Source: Nemertoderma westbladi
Taxonomy: Eukaryota > Xenacoelomorpha > Nemertodermatida > Nemertodermatidae
Assembly: GCA_032718475.1 (NCBI GenBank)
Contig: JAUCBJ010000423.1
Span: 1-64,000 of the forward strand
Direction of reading: 5' to 3'
DNA length: 64,000 bases
Positions 62,637-64,000 of the stretch are shown here, in pieces; position 1 is the stretch's first letter, and the number at the start of each line of letters is the position of its first letter. The notes below the pieces were generated by a model. The model was not told where the DNA came from. It did not search any database and worked only from the letters and a program-made list of their open reading frames with translations. The position numbers were made by a program, and so were the translations under genes.

Positions 62637-63134
62637 ATGGCTTCTCCAAAAAAGGACATAGAGCACTTGGAAAACCTAATCTGCGATTTAGTCGAAGATA
62701 TGAAGGAAGTAGTAGCCAAGCTCAACCGTCTGACGTGTGACTCGGCTGCTTTTCCTTCACTTAAGGAGGACAACCTAGCTTTAAAACTAGAAATAGAGGA
62801 GTTGAAACTTGACAAGGACGACAACGAGCAATATAATCGGAGACATAACATCCTCTTTCACGGAGTGAAGGAGTCTGGTGGAGTGGACACCGATAGGGAA
62901 ATTATTTTTAAGGTCCTCAAGAAAATGAATATTCCAACATCCTCAGTTGATGTTTTCCATCACCTAGGTCCTCCTAAAAACAACCCAAACAAATCGCGCC
63001 CAATCATAATCCGCTTTGTCAGGCACTCACAATGTCTCATGATGTTTAAAAATGCGAACAAGTTGCCTAAAGGTCAGAATGTAACTGATCACTTAACCCC
63101 GCTACGATCAGGTTTATTGCGAGCAGCTTTCTAA
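62637..63134 (+). CDS. LINE ORF1-like protein (coiled coil plus RRM-like)
   Basis: 165 aa. Residues 1-65 form a coiled coil (KKDIEHLENLICDLVEDMKE...LEIEELKLDK). Residues 66-160 match the RNA-binding domain of CR1/L2/L1-type ORF1 proteins (YNRRHNILFHGVKES, DVFHHLGPP, SRPIIIRFVRHSQ). It ends at TAA. A nearby frame (63156-63338, Ser/Arg/Asp-rich) may be its continuation after a shift. No second ORF follows in the window, so it is a truncated copy or a separate ORF1. It may act as an RNP chaperone if expressed. Confidence 0.7.
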   Translation: MASPKKDIEHLENLICDLVEDMKEVVAKLNRLTCDSAAFPSLKEDNLALKLEIEELKLDKDDNEQYNRRHNILFHGVKESGGVDTDREIIFKVLKKMNIPTSSVDVFHHLGPPKNNPNKSRPIIIRFVRHSQCLMMFKNANKLPKGQNVTDHLTPLRSGLLRAAF

Positions 63135-63338
63135 GACATCCAAAAGTTCAAGAGCTTGCTGACAACCACTAGTAGCCCTCCATCGAATCCTAAATCAACT
63201 ACGTCGAGTCATCGGGCCTCTCGATCCCGCTCGGATAAGGTCCATGTGGATCATCCTGGGGATTACAGCAATGATGGGAATACATCTCTCTCTTCTAACC
63301 CATATGTAGTCTTAACGCAACCATTAACGCACCATTAA

Positions 63339-63675
63339 CGCAACATTATTGTAGGTCTGTGGCTATATACAAGGGTTATCGTATATATTATATTTCTCTT
63401 TTCTTTACGTTCAGTACCTAATGAGTCAGGTCGTTTGTTAGTTTTACTTCTATTTAGCTTATCTAAGTTTAGCAACCTAGCTTGAACCACCCAATCTCGT
63501 CGCCACCTTCAAGGCAGAACCGCCTAAGTCGATTTTTGAAGTTCTGAGATAATCGATAAAAACTGTTTATTTTTTAGAGAGATGCCTCAGTTTACTTGTT
63601 ATTGTGTTTTTTGACAAATAAATATATATAGAATTCATATAACTAAACTTTCTATTTAATTTAGAATCACCTTTG
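63339..63675. other. AT-rich spacer
   Basis: No gene or repeat recognised. Several AATAAA-like hexamers near 63620 could end a transcript from the LINE ORF1. Confidence 0.4.
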
Positions 63676-63863
63676 AAATATATTGCGGTTTTTTTGTAAA
63701 AATTCGGACTTATGGTGTTTTGCCAAAACAAGGGGGAACACCGTTTTCTGGTATTATCCCGTAACTATGCGATAGTTGCGGGGTATTGCCTAGAAAACAA
63801 GGTATCCTCAATTAGGCAAAACACCATAAGTCCGAAGTTTTACAAAAAACACGCAAAATATAT
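63676..63863. mobile_element. palindromic MITE-like element
   Basis: Two arms of at least 40 bp pair (about 63686-63724 with 63815-63854), sharing ttcggacttatggtgttttg and its reverse complement with few mismatches. A second, weaker inverted pair (ggtattatcccgtaact against agttgcggggtattgcc, 63760-63790) lies in the loop. The whole is a ~190-bp foldback. AT-rich flanks make the exact ends and any TA duplication uncertain. Confidence 0.7.
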
Positions 63864-64000
63864 AAAATAATAGCCAAGGCGTATCGTGCGTCCTCGTTAT
63901 TTAGTGCGTAGTGCGCACGTAATACATGTGCACATTTGTTATTAGCTAATAAGTGCTATCTAACATGTTAACTAGCACGTGACCAGGTGTTAGTATTACC
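63864..64000. other. window end, no feature
   Basis: AT-rich with repeated gcgcac/cgtgca steps. Nothing recognised. Confidence 0.3.

Noticed and set aside
7589-63863. CRISPR arrays
   Set aside because: All repeats seen are tandem, dispersed or inverted transposon repeats; none has regular repeat-spacer spacing, and the genome is eukaryotic.

Overview
This is an AT-rich metazoan nuclear window, most likely from an aquatic invertebrate; the species cannot be fixed from sequence alone. The evidence is one intron-containing animal gene (an SLCO/OATP transporter) in a dense nest of animal-type transposons: Ty3/gypsy, RTE-like LINEs, BEL/Pao, a THAP-domain P element, a piggyBac-like MITE and a tRNA-derived SINE. 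No bacterial-style operon, CRISPR array or rRNA gene was seen.

Layout. 1-3576: 3' part of a GC-rich Ty3/gypsy element with an intact pol ORF, its LTR cut by an RTE-like LINE (3577-7281, minus strand, intact 1096-aa ORF). 7282-15848: decayed LTR element with a BEL-type gag followed by a degenerate DEDDy 3'-5' exonuclease-like ORF and no visible RT or integrase; a P element (8310-12197, CATG-starting inverted repeats, 7-bp duplication) sits inside its gag. 15849-16736: related LTR end and a SINE. 16737-41554: the SLCO gene on the minus strand, four coding exons giving a continuous 654-aa protein. Its 20.5-kb second intron holds a full-length BEL/Pao element (BEL-1, 20567-38062, minus strand) with 1177-bp LTRs and a GTGTC target duplication. 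A 1559-bp piggyBac-like MITE lies in one BEL-1 LTR, and the other LTR preserves the empty site. The same intron also carries an old gypsy relic (38283-39750).

41932-57951: a second full-length BEL/Pao element (BEL-2, plus strand) with 2.1-kb LTRs and a TTATA target duplication, starting about 375 bp upstream of the SLCO start codon. Its gag and pol are broken by stops and shifts. Both BEL elements are about 16 kb and share a layout: long leader, Ala-rich coiled-coil gag, pol, then a third ORF in the env position with a C-x2-C...C-x2-H signature. BEL-2 also carries about ten copies of a 20-nt hairpin-forming motif in coding and non-coding parts. 58090-61494: a second RTE-like LINE, minus strand, with a 12-bp target duplication and one frameshift. 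61508-63340: older LINE fragments. 63676-63863: a long palindromic MITE-like hairpin.

The SLCO gene is the only host gene recognised. Everything else is explained as nested mobile DNA or intron. The points most worth a second look are the gag-exonuclease element, the repeated hairpin motif of BEL-2 and the shared third ORF of the BEL elements.
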